NCBI GenBank assembly: GCA_034439735.1
Contig: JAWXAX010000019.1
Location: 1-36,380, forward strand
Source: Rhodothermales bacterium
Lineage (GTDB): Bacteria; Bacteroidota; Rhodothermia; Rhodothermales; JAHQVL01
Direction of reading: 5' to 3'
Length of the DNA: 36,380 nucleotides
The notes below the pieces were generated by a model. That model was not told where the DNA came from. It did no database searches and saw only the letters and a program-made list of their open reading frames with translations. Both the position numbers and the translations under genes were made by a program. The stretch's first letter is position 1, and the number at the start of each line of letters is the position of its first letter. Below are positions 18,274 to 25,762 of the stretch, one piece after another.

Positions 18274-18279
18274 CCTCTT
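18274..18279 (-). promoter_or_regulatory. Shine-Dalgarno of htrA (AAGAGG)
   Basis: AAGAGG on the minus strand ends 7 nt before the ATG at 18266. This is notable because most genes in this window show no such site, and it supports the chosen start. Confidence 0.75.
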
Positions 18280-18478
18280 GGCTTATCTGAGTCATTACGC
18301 AGACGATCTGTCACCTTTACAAGCAGGTTCACCAACCGTGGGGGCGCCCATGCGCCAATCTGTCAGTCAGACCCGGTGAACCCGGTGTCAGTCGGGGAAT
18401 GAAAAAAGTATGCCGCGGCGCGGGTTCGTAGCGTAAACGCGGGGGGCCAGGGGTTTAGTATGGCTCGCTGCGGAAGCC

Positions 18479-19876
18479 TCAACCGGGGATCCCGGGCTCG
18501 GTCATGTCGCGGACGTTGAGGTAACGGTCGAGCGTTTCGTCGGACAACAGCCCCATTTCTCTGGCGACGGTGCGGACGGATTTCCGCTCGCGGGCGGCGG
18601 TCTTAGCGACGGTGGCGGCCTTGTCGTAGCCGATGGCAGCGTTGAGGGCGGTGGCGATGGATGGGTTCAGTTCGAGCAGCTCGCGGCAGCGGTCGCGGTC
18701 CGCCTCGATGCCTTCGAGGCAGTTGGTGCGGAAGGCATCGCACGCGCCGGCGAGAATCATGATGCTCTCCAACATGGCGTGCGCCATCACCGGCATCATC
18801 ACGTTGAGCTCGAAGTTGCCATGCTGGCCTCCGACGGTGATCGTGGTGTGGTTGCCCATCACGCGGGCGCAGACCATCATCAGGGCCTCGCTCATCACCG
18901 GGTTCACCTTGCCGGGCATGATGGACGAGCCGGGCTGGATGGAGGGGAGGCGGATCTCGGCCAGGCCGCTCGTCGGGCCGCTGGACATGTGGCGGAGGTC
19001 GTTCGCGATCTTCATCAGGGAGACAGCCACCGTATTCAGCGCGCCGGCGGCCATCACGAAGGCGTCCTTGGCGGCCTGGGCCTCGAAGTGGTCTTCCGCC
19101 TCGCGGAACGTCAACCCAGTCGCTTCTCCGATCAGGTCGATGGTCTTGCCCGGGAAGTCGGGATGGCAGTTGATGCCGGTGCCCGTGGCCGTCCCGCCGA
19201 GCGCCAACTCGGCCAGTTCACCGGACGCGTACTCCAGCCGGCGGATGCCGTGTTGGATCTGCGAGGCGTAGCCGGCAAACTCCTGGCCCAGCCGCACCGG
19301 CGTCGCGTCCATCAGGTGCGTGCGACCGCTCTTGAGCACATCGTCGAACGCCACCGCTTTGGCGGTCAGCGCTTCGTGGAAGCGCTGCAGCGCCGGCACC
19401 AGCTCCCGCGCGAGCGCTATCCGCGCCGAGACGTGCATCACCGTCGGGATCACGTCGTTGGACGACTGCGACATGTTCACGTGGTCGTTCGGGTGGATCG
19501 CCTTACTCCCGCGCCCCCCGCCGACTTGCTCTGAGGCGACGTTCGCGATCACCTCGTTCGCGTTCATGTTGGTCGACGTCCCACTCCCCGTCTGGAAGAT
19601 GTCCAGCACGAACTGGTCGTCGAACCGGCCCTCGATCACCGGCTGGCAGGCCGCGATGATGGCCTCGGCCTTGCCGGCGTCCAGCAGTCCCAGCGCCTGG
19701 TTCGCGCGCGCCGACGCCTGCTTGACAATGCCCAGTGCCTCGATAAACAGGCGGGGAAAGCGGATGCCGCTGATCGGGAAATTTTCGGCGGCACGCTGAG
19801 TCTGTGCGCCATACAGCGCGTCGGCGGGCACCTTTACCTCGCCGAGCGAGTCCTTTTCGATGCGATATTCTGACAT
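18479..19876 (-). CDS. fumC: Class II fumarate hydratase
   Basis: TCA-cycle enzyme interconverting fumarate and malate, cytoplasmic homotetramer, no iron-sulfur cluster. I chose ATG 19876 (MSEYRIEKDSLGEVKVP), giving 465 residues, the standard length; the open frame upstream merely runs antisense to panC. Visible motifs: TGSGTSTNMNANEV (97-110), the active-site histidine in RTHLMDA (H187), GGTATGTGIN (228-236) and the flexible catalytic loop GSSIMPGKVNP (316-326) with S318. It is divergent from panC, 105 nt apart. No Shine-Dalgarno is obvious. Confidence 0.97.
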   Translation of the reverse strand: MSEYRIEKDSLGEVKVPADALYGAQTQRAAENFPISGIRFPRLFIEALGIVKQASARANQALGLLDAGKAEAIIAACQPVIEGRFDDQFVLDIFQTGSGTSTNMNANEVIANVASEQVGGGRGSKAIHPNDHVNMSQSSNDVIPTVMHVSARIALARELVPALQRFHEALTAKAVAFDDVLKSGRTHLMDATPVRLGQEFAGYASQIQHGIRRLEYASGELAELALGGTATGTGINCHPDFPGKTIDLIGEATGLTFREAEDHFEAQAAKDAFVMAAGALNTVAVSLMKIANDLRHMSSGPTSGLAEIRLPSIQPGSSIMPGKVNPVMSEALMMVCARVMGNHTTITVGGQHGNFELNVMMPVMAHAMLESIMILAGACDAFRTNCLEGIEADRDRCRELLELNPSIATALNAAIGYDKAATVAKTAARERKSVRTVAREMGLLSDETLDRYLNVRDMTEPGIPG

Positions 19877-19957
19877 AAGAAACGAAGTCGGAATGGTGTT
19901 TTCGTGGTTGCCGGACGTATACTCGGCCAGCGCAGACAAGTTTATCGGTTCACGCTT

Positions 19958-19981
19958 CAAAGTTTGAGGATCAAGGTTTGT
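19958..19981. repeat. Simple-repeat segment abutting the panC start
   Basis: The bases up to 19981 read CTTCAAAGTTTGAGGATCAAGGTTTGT and run directly into the panC ATG at 19982. They share the word-like pattern (GAGGATTAAGGTT) of the hairpin at 25690-25762. The repeat leaves no room for a Shine-Dalgarno. Confidence 0.5.
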
Positions 19982-20848
19982 ATGGAAGTGATCGCCACCG
20001 TGCCGGAAATGCAGCGCAGGGCGGATACCCAACGGGCCGCCGGCCGCCGGCTTGCGCTTGTGCCCACCATGGGCGCCCTCCACGAGGGGCACCTCTCGCT
20101 CGTCCGGAAAGCCCGCGAGGTGGCGGACGACGTGGCGGTGTCGATCTACGTCAATCCCACCCAGTTTGTCGCGGGGGAGGACCTGGACAAATACCCCCGC
20201 CCGGTCGATGAAGACCTCCTCAAACTTCGCGCGTCGGGCGCGGACGCGGTATTCCTGCCGGCGGACCGTGCGATGTACCCCGACCCCACGCACGGGCAAC
20301 TCACCTGGGTGACGACCGACCACCTCGGCCGTCACCTCTGCGGCCGCTACCGCGACGGCCATTTTCGGGGGGTGACAACGGTGGTGACCAAGTTGGTCAA
20401 TGCCTGCCGGCCGCACGTGGCGCTCTTCGGCCTCAAGGACGCCCAGCAGTTTGTCATCCTGAAGCGAATGTTCTTCGATCTGAATACCGGCGTCGACATC
20501 CTGGGCGTACCCACCTACCGCGAGGCCGACGGGCTGGCGGCTTCGTCGCGCAACATCTACCTCTCGCCGGCCGAACGCGCCCAGGCGCCTATCCTCCATC
20601 GGGCGATTCAGGAAGCCGAGGCGGCGATTCAGGCCGGCGCCGCGGATGCCGCGGCCGTGCGCGAGGTGCTCGCCAGCCGGATCGCTGAAGCCCCCGATGC
20701 GCGGGTGCAATACGCCGAAATCGTCGACACTGACGCGCTACAGCCTGTGGAAACGATCGCTCGAGGGCAGGAAGTGCTGGTGGCTGTGGCTGTGTTTTTT
20801 GGTAAAACGCGGTTGATCGACAACGCCTTCATTGTCGCACAGGGCTGA
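19982..20848 (+). CDS. panC: Pantoate-beta-alanine ligase (pantothenate synthetase)
   Basis: ATP-dependent condensation of pantoate and beta-alanine, last step of pantothenate (vitamin B5) synthesis, cytoplasmic. 288 residues from ATG 19982; a GTG at 19904 would add a non-conserved 26-residue tail. The adenylate-forming HIGH-like motif is PTMGALHEGH (28-37). Further family text: YVNPTQF, the pantoate site in VTTVVTKLVNACRPH, GLKDAQQF and SSRNIYLSPAER (KMSKS-region equivalent). No panB or panD is adjacent, so the pathway is dispersed. Confidence 0.97.
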   Translation: MEVIATVPEMQRRADTQRAAGRRLALVPTMGALHEGHLSLVRKAREVADDVAVSIYVNPTQFVAGEDLDKYPRPVDEDLLKLRASGADAVFLPADRAMYPDPTHGQLTWVTTDHLGRHLCGRYRDGHFRGVTTVVTKLVNACRPHVALFGLKDAQQFVILKRMFFDLNTGVDILGVPTYREADGLAASSRNIYLSPAERAQAPILHRAIQEAEAAIQAGAADAAAVREVLASRIAEAPDARVQYAEIVDTDALQPVETIARGQEVLVAVAVFFGKTRLIDNAFIVAQG

Positions 20849-21020
20849 CAGGCTGGCGTCTCCGGCGGATGGGGCGGTTTTTTTATCCGGCAAGCCCTAC
20901 ATTGGGTCCGCGACCACGTCGCCCACCACCACGGAGATACAGCGTCCACCCCACGGTTCGCCTCCGCAAGCTCTCCCCACCCACTTTTCGATACGCGCAC
21001 GCATGCAGGGTTATTCGTTC

Positions 21021-22025
21021 ATGCCGTCGATCCCGTTCTGCCGGCTTCTTGTGTTGATCGCCAGCCTCTTCTCCATTCCCGATGTCGCCGCGCAGGCGCT
21101 ATATCCAGCCCGCATAGGGGACGCGTACGGCTTCATCAACGCGTCAGGCGATGTGGTCATCCAGCCGAGATACGATCTGGCGAGCGATTTTCAGGATGGC
21201 CGGGCGCCCGTCCAGCTGGGCGGCTTCTGGGGGTTTATCGATACAGAAGGGCAGATCGTCGTCGAGACCATGTACGAAAAGGTGTTTCCGTACTCGGAAG
21301 GATTCGCACGGGTGTCGAGCCGCGGTCAGTGGCTCTTTATCGATGAGGCCGGCGAACCCCTTACAAAGCAGAGGTACCTGGCGAACCTCGATTTCTCCGA
21401 TGGCGTCGCGCCGATCCTTCGCAAGCGGAAGGCCAAGCCCCAGTGGGGATACCTCGGGGTGGATGGGGTTGAACGCATCATTCCCCGATTCCAGAGCGCG
21501 CTGAGTTATTCGGAAGGGCTGGCGCCGGTCGAAGAACGCCGGCAGGTGGTATTCGTGAAAACCGGTTCGCGCTGGGGGTATATCGATACGGCCGGAGTCT
21601 ACGTCATCGAGCCGCGCTTCGACGCGGCGAAGGCTTTCTCGGAAGGCCTGGGCCTGGTGCACGTCGATGGAAGTTATGCCTTTATCGATCGCAGCGGGGC
21701 CATCCTGTTTACAGCGCCGTACGGCCAGGTGTTTAGCTACGTCGGCGGATTCTCGCGTGTCTACCAGGAAGGTCTGTGGGGCTTCCTGGACAAACAAGGC
21801 GAGCTGGCAGTGGACGTACAGTTCGATTTCGCCAACGACTTCTCGGAAGGCCTCGCGCTGGTCCGCTACGGCAACCTGTGGGGCTTCATCGGGCCGGATG
21901 GCGTCTACGCCATCCAGCCCCGCTTCAGCCGGGCCTGGAGCTTCGTCAGCGGCCTGGCCCGAGTACAGATCGAAGGGGAAACCGCCTACATCGACAAAAC
22001 CGGCGTCGTGGTCTGGCCGAAATGA
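21021..22025 (+). CDS. Secreted WG-repeat (KWG) protein
   Basis: 334 residues with a signal peptide (MPSIPFCRLLVLIASLFSI, cleavage probably after AAQA). About nine units of ~35 residues follow, each with a core like WGFIDTEGQIVV...F.YSEGFARV, such as WGYIDTAG, WGFLDKQG and WGFIGPDG. The protein is essentially all repeat and ends in the ninth, shortened unit. WG repeats form a beta-propeller-like or solenoid fold of unknown biochemical role. I prefer ATG 21021, which has AGGG ten bases upstream, over ATG 21003. It follows panC by about 170 nt and converges on phoH with a 27-nt gap. Confidence 0.88.
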   Translation: MPSIPFCRLLVLIASLFSIPDVAAQALYPARIGDAYGFINASGDVVIQPRYDLASDFQDGRAPVQLGGFWGFIDTEGQIVVETMYEKVFPYSEGFARVSSRGQWLFIDEAGEPLTKQRYLANLDFSDGVAPILRKRKAKPQWGYLGVDGVERIIPRFQSALSYSEGLAPVEERRQVVFVKTGSRWGYIDTAGVYVIEPRFDAAKAFSEGLGLVHVDGSYAFIDRSGAILFTAPYGQVFSYVGGFSRVYQEGLWGFLDKQGELAVDVQFDFANDFSEGLALVRYGNLWGFIGPDGVYAIQPRFSRAWSFVSGLARVQIEGETAYIDKTGVVVWPK

Positions 22026-22052
22026 GCCCTGCCCTCGGGGTTCAGCACACCC

Positions 22053-23093
22053 TCAATGCCTGCCGTTTGGCGGCACAGGCTGTGTTTCCGCGTGGCGCTC
22101 GTAGGCGTCGATGATGTCCTTCACGAGACGATGGCGAAGGACATCCGTCCGATTGAAGTGGACGAACGCGATGCCATCGACTCCTTCCAGGATACGCTGG
22201 GCCTGGACAAGTCCGCTCTGTTCCAGGCTGGGCAGATCGGTCTGCGTCACATCCCCCGTGATGATCGCCCGGCTGTTGGCGCCCAGCCGCGTCAGAAACA
22301 TCTTCATCTGCTGACGCGTGGCGTTTTGTGCCTCATCCAGGATCACAAATGCCGAGTTGAGGGTGCGCCCGCGCATGTACGCCAGCGGCACGATCTCGAC
22401 GATGTGTTGCTCCAAGTAATTGGCGAGCTTGTCGTGCGAGAGCATATCCTCGAGGGCGTCGTACAGAGGGCGGAGGTAAGGATCCACCTTGTCCCGGAAA
22501 TCGCCGGGCAGGAAGCCGAGGCGTTCGCCGGCTTCGACGGCAGGCCGGCATAACACGATGCGTTTCACCTGACGCGTCTTGAGCGCCGCGACGGCGAGGG
22601 CGACGGCCGTATAGGTCTTACCCGTGCCGGCAGGCCCGACGGCAAACACAAGGTCGTTGTCCCGCGCCACAGCCACCAGCTTGCGCTGATTCGCGGTCTT
22701 GGCTTTGACTACGCCGCCGTTTGGCGTAAAGAGCACGACATCCTCGGCGAGCGTGTCCGCCGGCAGGGAGGACCCCCCGCTTGTAGACACAGCCAGAACG
22801 GTCTCGACATCGTTGTCAGTGAGTTGCTTGTTCCTGTTCAGCACGAGAACGAGTTCGTTCAAAACACGCTCGACATGGTCTACATCGCTCGTAGCACCGC
22901 GCATCATCACCTGGTTGCCCCGCGCGGTAATTTGGGTGCTGGGAAAGGCCGCTTCAATCTTTCTCAGGTGGGTGTCGTTGAAGCCGTACAGCAACAACGG
23001 CTCGACACGGTCGATAATCAGTTTTTTTTCAGTCAAATTGACGATTGGCGAAACGTTAGGTAAAGGGAGACAATAACCGGCTCTGAAGTACAA
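22053..23093 (-). CDS. phoH: PhoH-like P-loop ATPase
   Basis: Cytoplasmic ATPase of the PhoH/YbeZ family, 346 residues, associated in other bacteria with RNA metabolism next to YbeY; ybeY is not here. An N-terminal KH-like/PhoH-specific region (about 30-100) precedes the P-loop GPAGTGKT (153-160), CRPAVEAGERLGFLPGD (182-198) and Walker B FVILDEAQN (249-257). The start is uncertain: TTG 23093 (MYFRAGY) or TTG 23036 (LTEKKLII). An A8 tract at the EKK codons lies right after the second candidate. Divergent from dapF; convergent with the WG-repeat gene. Confidence 0.92.
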   Translation of the reverse strand: MYFRAGYCLPLPNVSPIVNLTEKKLIIDRVEPLLLYGFNDTHLRKIEAAFPSTQITARGNQVMMRGATSDVDHVERVLNELVLVLNRNKQLTDNDVETVLAVSTSGGSSLPADTLAEDVVLFTPNGGVVKAKTANQRKLVAVARDNDLVFAVGPAGTGKTYTAVALAVAALKTRQVKRIVLCRPAVEAGERLGFLPGDFRDKVDPYLRPLYDALEDMLSHDKLANYLEQHIVEIVPLAYMRGRTLNSAFVILDEAQNATRQQMKMFLTRLGANSRAIITGDVTQTDLPSLEQSGLVQAQRILEGVDGIAFVHFNRTDVLRHRLVKDIIDAYERHAETQPVPPNGRH

Positions 23094-23315
23094 GCGCCTC
23101 GTTAAAGGTGTCTTGTTATCCTTGCCGTATCACAAGCTGGGTCGTGTAACGCACCGCGATGTAACCGACAGCATGCGCGCACGCCGCTCGCAGAGCCTGG
23201 CTCCACCCATTAACTGGCCGGGTGGATATCTGGTTTCTGCATGGCCTACGGCACGAGCCGGCACAATGTTCACGACCCCTCCACAATACGCCACCCGCAC
23301 TCAGCGATCAACAGT

Positions 23316-24182
23316 ATGACGTCCCCACGCGCGCTTGTCCTGGAGTTTACCAAAATGAACGGCGCCGGCAATGATTTTATCGTGATCGATAATCGGTTTT
23401 ATTATTTCAACGCCGAGGAATTGTCCAATCTCGCCCGTCGCTTCTGCCCGCGACGCACCGGGGTGGGGGCGGATGGCCTCCTGGCGTTTTCGACTCCCGA
23501 AGGGCCGGAGGCGCATTTCAGGATGCGGTACTACAACGCCGACGGCAGTCTGGGGACGATGTGCGGCAACGGCGCCCGGTGCCTCGTGCGGTTCGCGCGT
23601 CTGGCCGGGATGATGGACGAGACGCTGGTGTTCGAGTCCGACGCCGGCGTCTACCGTGCCGTCGCGGGGCCGGCCGCGTCGGATCCCGTCCGCCTCTTCG
23701 TGCGCCCGCCCGAGCGCTTCTCCCGGGCCATCCGGCTGGCGTCCGAGAGCGCGCGGAGCGCCGGCGCCTGCCATTTCATCTGGACAGGGACGGAGCACGC
23801 GGTGTGTTTCGTGGACGAGGTGACGCATGCTCCCGTGGAGCGGTGGGGCCCGGCCGTACGAAAAGACCCGGCCCTGCAGCCGGCGGGCGCCAACGTGAAC
23901 TTCGTCCAGGTTGACGACCGCGGCGGGGCGGGCCATCCCGCCCGGATCACCGTCCGCACCCACGAAAAAGGGGTGGAGGCGGAAACCCTGGCATGCGGCA
24001 CGGGCGCCATGGCCTCTGCCGTCGTGGCGCGCCTCGAAACGCGTATCGATACCGACGAGGTGGAGGTGACGATGCCGGGCGGGGTGCTCCGGGTGGGGTT
24101 TCAACTGGAGGCCAGCGAGGTGCGGGACCTGTACCTGGAAGGGCCGGCGGATGTGGTCTATCGCGGCACGCTGGAGGTGTGA
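23316..24182 (+). CDS. dapF: Diaminopimelate epimerase
   Basis: Converts LL- to meso-diaminopimelate for lysine and peptidoglycan synthesis; cytoplasmic, cofactor-free, two-cysteine mechanism. 288 residues from ATG 23316 (MTSPRALVLEFTKMNGAGNDF). The two catalytic cysteines are C83 (TMCGNGARC) and C227 (ACGTGAMAS). The segment GANVNFVQV matches the substrate site of the family. The stop lies 4 nt from the stop of the convergent M28 peptidase gene, so there is no room for a separate terminator. Confidence 0.96.
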   Translation: MTSPRALVLEFTKMNGAGNDFIVIDNRFYYFNAEELSNLARRFCPRRTGVGADGLLAFSTPEGPEAHFRMRYYNADGSLGTMCGNGARCLVRFARLAGMMDETLVFESDAGVYRAVAGPAASDPVRLFVRPPERFSRAIRLASESARSAGACHFIWTGTEHAVCFVDEVTHAPVERWGPAVRKDPALQPAGANVNFVQVDDRGGAGHPARITVRTHEKGVEAETLACGTGAMASAVVARLETRIDTDEVEVTMPGGVLRVGFQLEASEVRDLYLEGPADVVYRGTLEV

Positions 24183-24186
24183 CGCG

Positions 24187-25506
24187 TCAATCGCCGGCGT
24201 CGAACCGGCGCAGAAAGGCCCTGGAGAGCTCGAAAACGGCCTCGAAGTCGTCCCACTCGAGCGTCTCCGGCACGTCGTCCACGCTGTGGTAGGGCTGGGT
24301 GCCGCGGTTGGTATAGAGGAAGAACCCGGGCACGCCGGCCATCAGGAAGGGGTAGTGATCACTGTTGGGCGCATTAGGCCGTTTGCCGATCCGTCCGACG
24401 TTGCCCGAAGCGTCCCCCGTGGAGGCGGACGCCGTAAGCAGCGCAAAGGCATCCGGGAAATCGGCGCCGCCCACGGCCATCACGCCGTCCTGCCCCGAGG
24501 CCACCATGTCCATGTTGAGCAGAAAGTCGATCGAAGTGAGCGGGACGGGGGGCTCCGCCGCCATCACGCGGGAGCCGATCAATCCCTGTTCCTCGCCGGA
24601 AAAGGCCACGAAGAGGAGGGAGCGACGCAACGGCTCTCGCGCGAAATGGCGCGCCAGACTCAGTATCATGGCCACGCCGCTCGCATTGTCGTTGGCGCCA
24701 GGAAAGTACACCTGAGGACCGAGTTGGCCGACATGATCGAAATGCGCTGTCACGAGGAGGTACCGATCGGGTAGCTCTGTCCCGGGCAAAAAGGCGACGA
24801 CGTTGTGCGTCTCGGTGGGCACATCCTGAGCGGTCGTGAGGGTATAAGCGACATCACGCGATCCTTCGATTCCCACTTCGGGCCAGTAGCCGCGCTGGAT
24901 GAGGAAGCCGGGAATGGAGGTGTTCTGCGGAAAGGGACCGTGGGATAAGGTCTCGCTCAGGAAGAAGACGGCGCGCGCGCCCATGGCGGCCGCGGCCTCC
25001 ACACGGTAGAGCAGGGTGCGGGCCGCCGGCGGCATCCCCTCGGGCGCCGGCGTGGGGAGTGCTTCTTCCAACACCACGATAGCGCCGGCGGCATCCACCC
25101 CCGCATAGTCGTTGATGCCGGCCTCTGGGGCGTAGAGCCCGGCGCCGGCTCGCACCAGTCGGGCGTCGCCCGCATACGAAGCCGAGGGGCTGGAGGCGAT
25201 GGGTAAAAAGCCGCGGCCCGGTGGGATCGACCGCCCGTTCAGGTGCAACTCAGGCGTCCCACGAACGAGGTCGACCGTGAAGGTAAACGGCTGCCGGTAG
25301 CCGGCGCCGGTGGGCTGCAGGCCGGCCTCGCGAAACGCCGACTCGATGTAGGCGGCGGCGCGGAGGTGGCCATCACCCTCATACCCGCGGCCCGCCATCA
25401 CCGGGGACGCCAGGGTATCCACATCGCGCATGGCGGCATCCAGCCACGACTGGGCGTTCGCCGTGTGGGCCATCAGCACGAGCGCCAGGAGCAGGATCCG
25501 CCTCAT
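24187..25506 (-). CDS. Secreted M28 family zinc aminopeptidase
   Basis: 439 residues from ATG 25506, with a signal peptide MRRILLLALVLMAHTANAQS. A protease-associated insert lies at about 105-230. The M28 catalytic part has the expected di-zinc ligands: H255 (TAHFDH), bridging D273 (ANDNASG), E305/E306 (SGEEQG), D333 (NMDM) and H407 (PYHSVDD). It probably removes N-terminal residues from peptides in the periplasm or outside. Its ATG overlaps the TGA of the small lipoprotein ORF (ATGA), so initiation may be coupled to that remnant. Confidence 0.92.
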   Translation of the reverse strand: MRRILLLALVLMAHTANAQSWLDAAMRDVDTLASPVMAGRGYEGDGHLRAAAYIESAFREAGLQPTGAGYRQPFTFTVDLVRGTPELHLNGRSIPPGRGFLPIASSPSASYAGDARLVRAGAGLYAPEAGINDYAGVDAAGAIVVLEEALPTPAPEGMPPAARTLLYRVEAAAAMGARAVFFLSETLSHGPFPQNTSIPGFLIQRGYWPEVGIEGSRDVAYTLTTAQDVPTETHNVVAFLPGTELPDRYLLVTAHFDHVGQLGPQVYFPGANDNASGVAMILSLARHFAREPLRRSLLFVAFSGEEQGLIGSRVMAAEPPVPLTSIDFLLNMDMVASGQDGVMAVGGADFPDAFALLTASASTGDASGNVGRIGKRPNAPNSDHYPFLMAGVPGFFLYTNRGTQPYHSVDDVPETLEWDDFEAVFELSRAFLRRFDAGD

Positions 25507-25685
25507 GGGGTTTCGGCGGAGTAGACGATCCGGCCGCCCTCTACTCGCAGGGCTTCGACCCACTTTTGAGCCGGGTTGCCCGTCCAGATGCGGGCTTTCA
25601 CGACGGCGTAGGACGCGGGCTCCCGTTGTGGAGCGGCGGAAGAGCAGGCGGCGAGGAGGAGAAGCAGGAGGGTAAATCTGGACAT
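25503..25685 (-). CDS. 60-residue lipoprotein, probably the N-terminal stub of an amidohydrolase
   Basis: A lipoprotein signal peptide with lipobox LAAC (C14) is followed by AVVKARIWTGNPAQKWVEAL and GGRIVYS, the typical first strands of a YtcJ-like amidohydrolase. The open frame then stops with TGA, which overlaps the M28 peptidase ATG. No metal-binding HxH or catalytic part exists, so it cannot be an enzyme. Either a deletion fused an amidohydrolase 5' end to the peptidase gene, or the stub survives as a translated leader. Being coding is plausible; an enzymatic function is not. Confidence 0.6.
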   Translation of the reverse strand: MSRFTLLLLLLAACSSAAPQREPASYAVVKARIWTGNPAQKWVEALRVEGGRIVYSAETP

Positions 25686-25689
25686 GGCG

Positions 25690-25762
25690 AAGGGTTTGAG
25701 GATTAAGGTTCGAGGTTCAAGGGGCAGTACCTTAAACCTCGAACCTTAATCCTTAAACCCTT
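25690..25762. repeat. 33-bp inverted repeat filling the ppiD/lipoprotein gap
   Basis: Arms 25690-25722 and 25730-25762 are complementary at 31 of 33 positions with a 7-nt loop. The right arm ends at the base next to the ppiD stop codon (25763-25765), and the left begins 4 nt from the lipoprotein ATG. No T-run follows in the direction of transcription, so it is not a standard terminator; an RNA-stabilising or attenuating hairpin is possible. Confidence 0.85.

Noticed and set aside
19877-20710. N-terminal extension of the fumC frame to 743 residues
   Set aside because: The extra part is antisense to panC and unrelated to fumarase; the conserved start is MSEYRIEKDS at 19876.
20849-20900. Possible terminator after panC (GGGGCGG followed by seven T)
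   Set aside because: There is a T-run, but I cannot draw a convincing stem before it.
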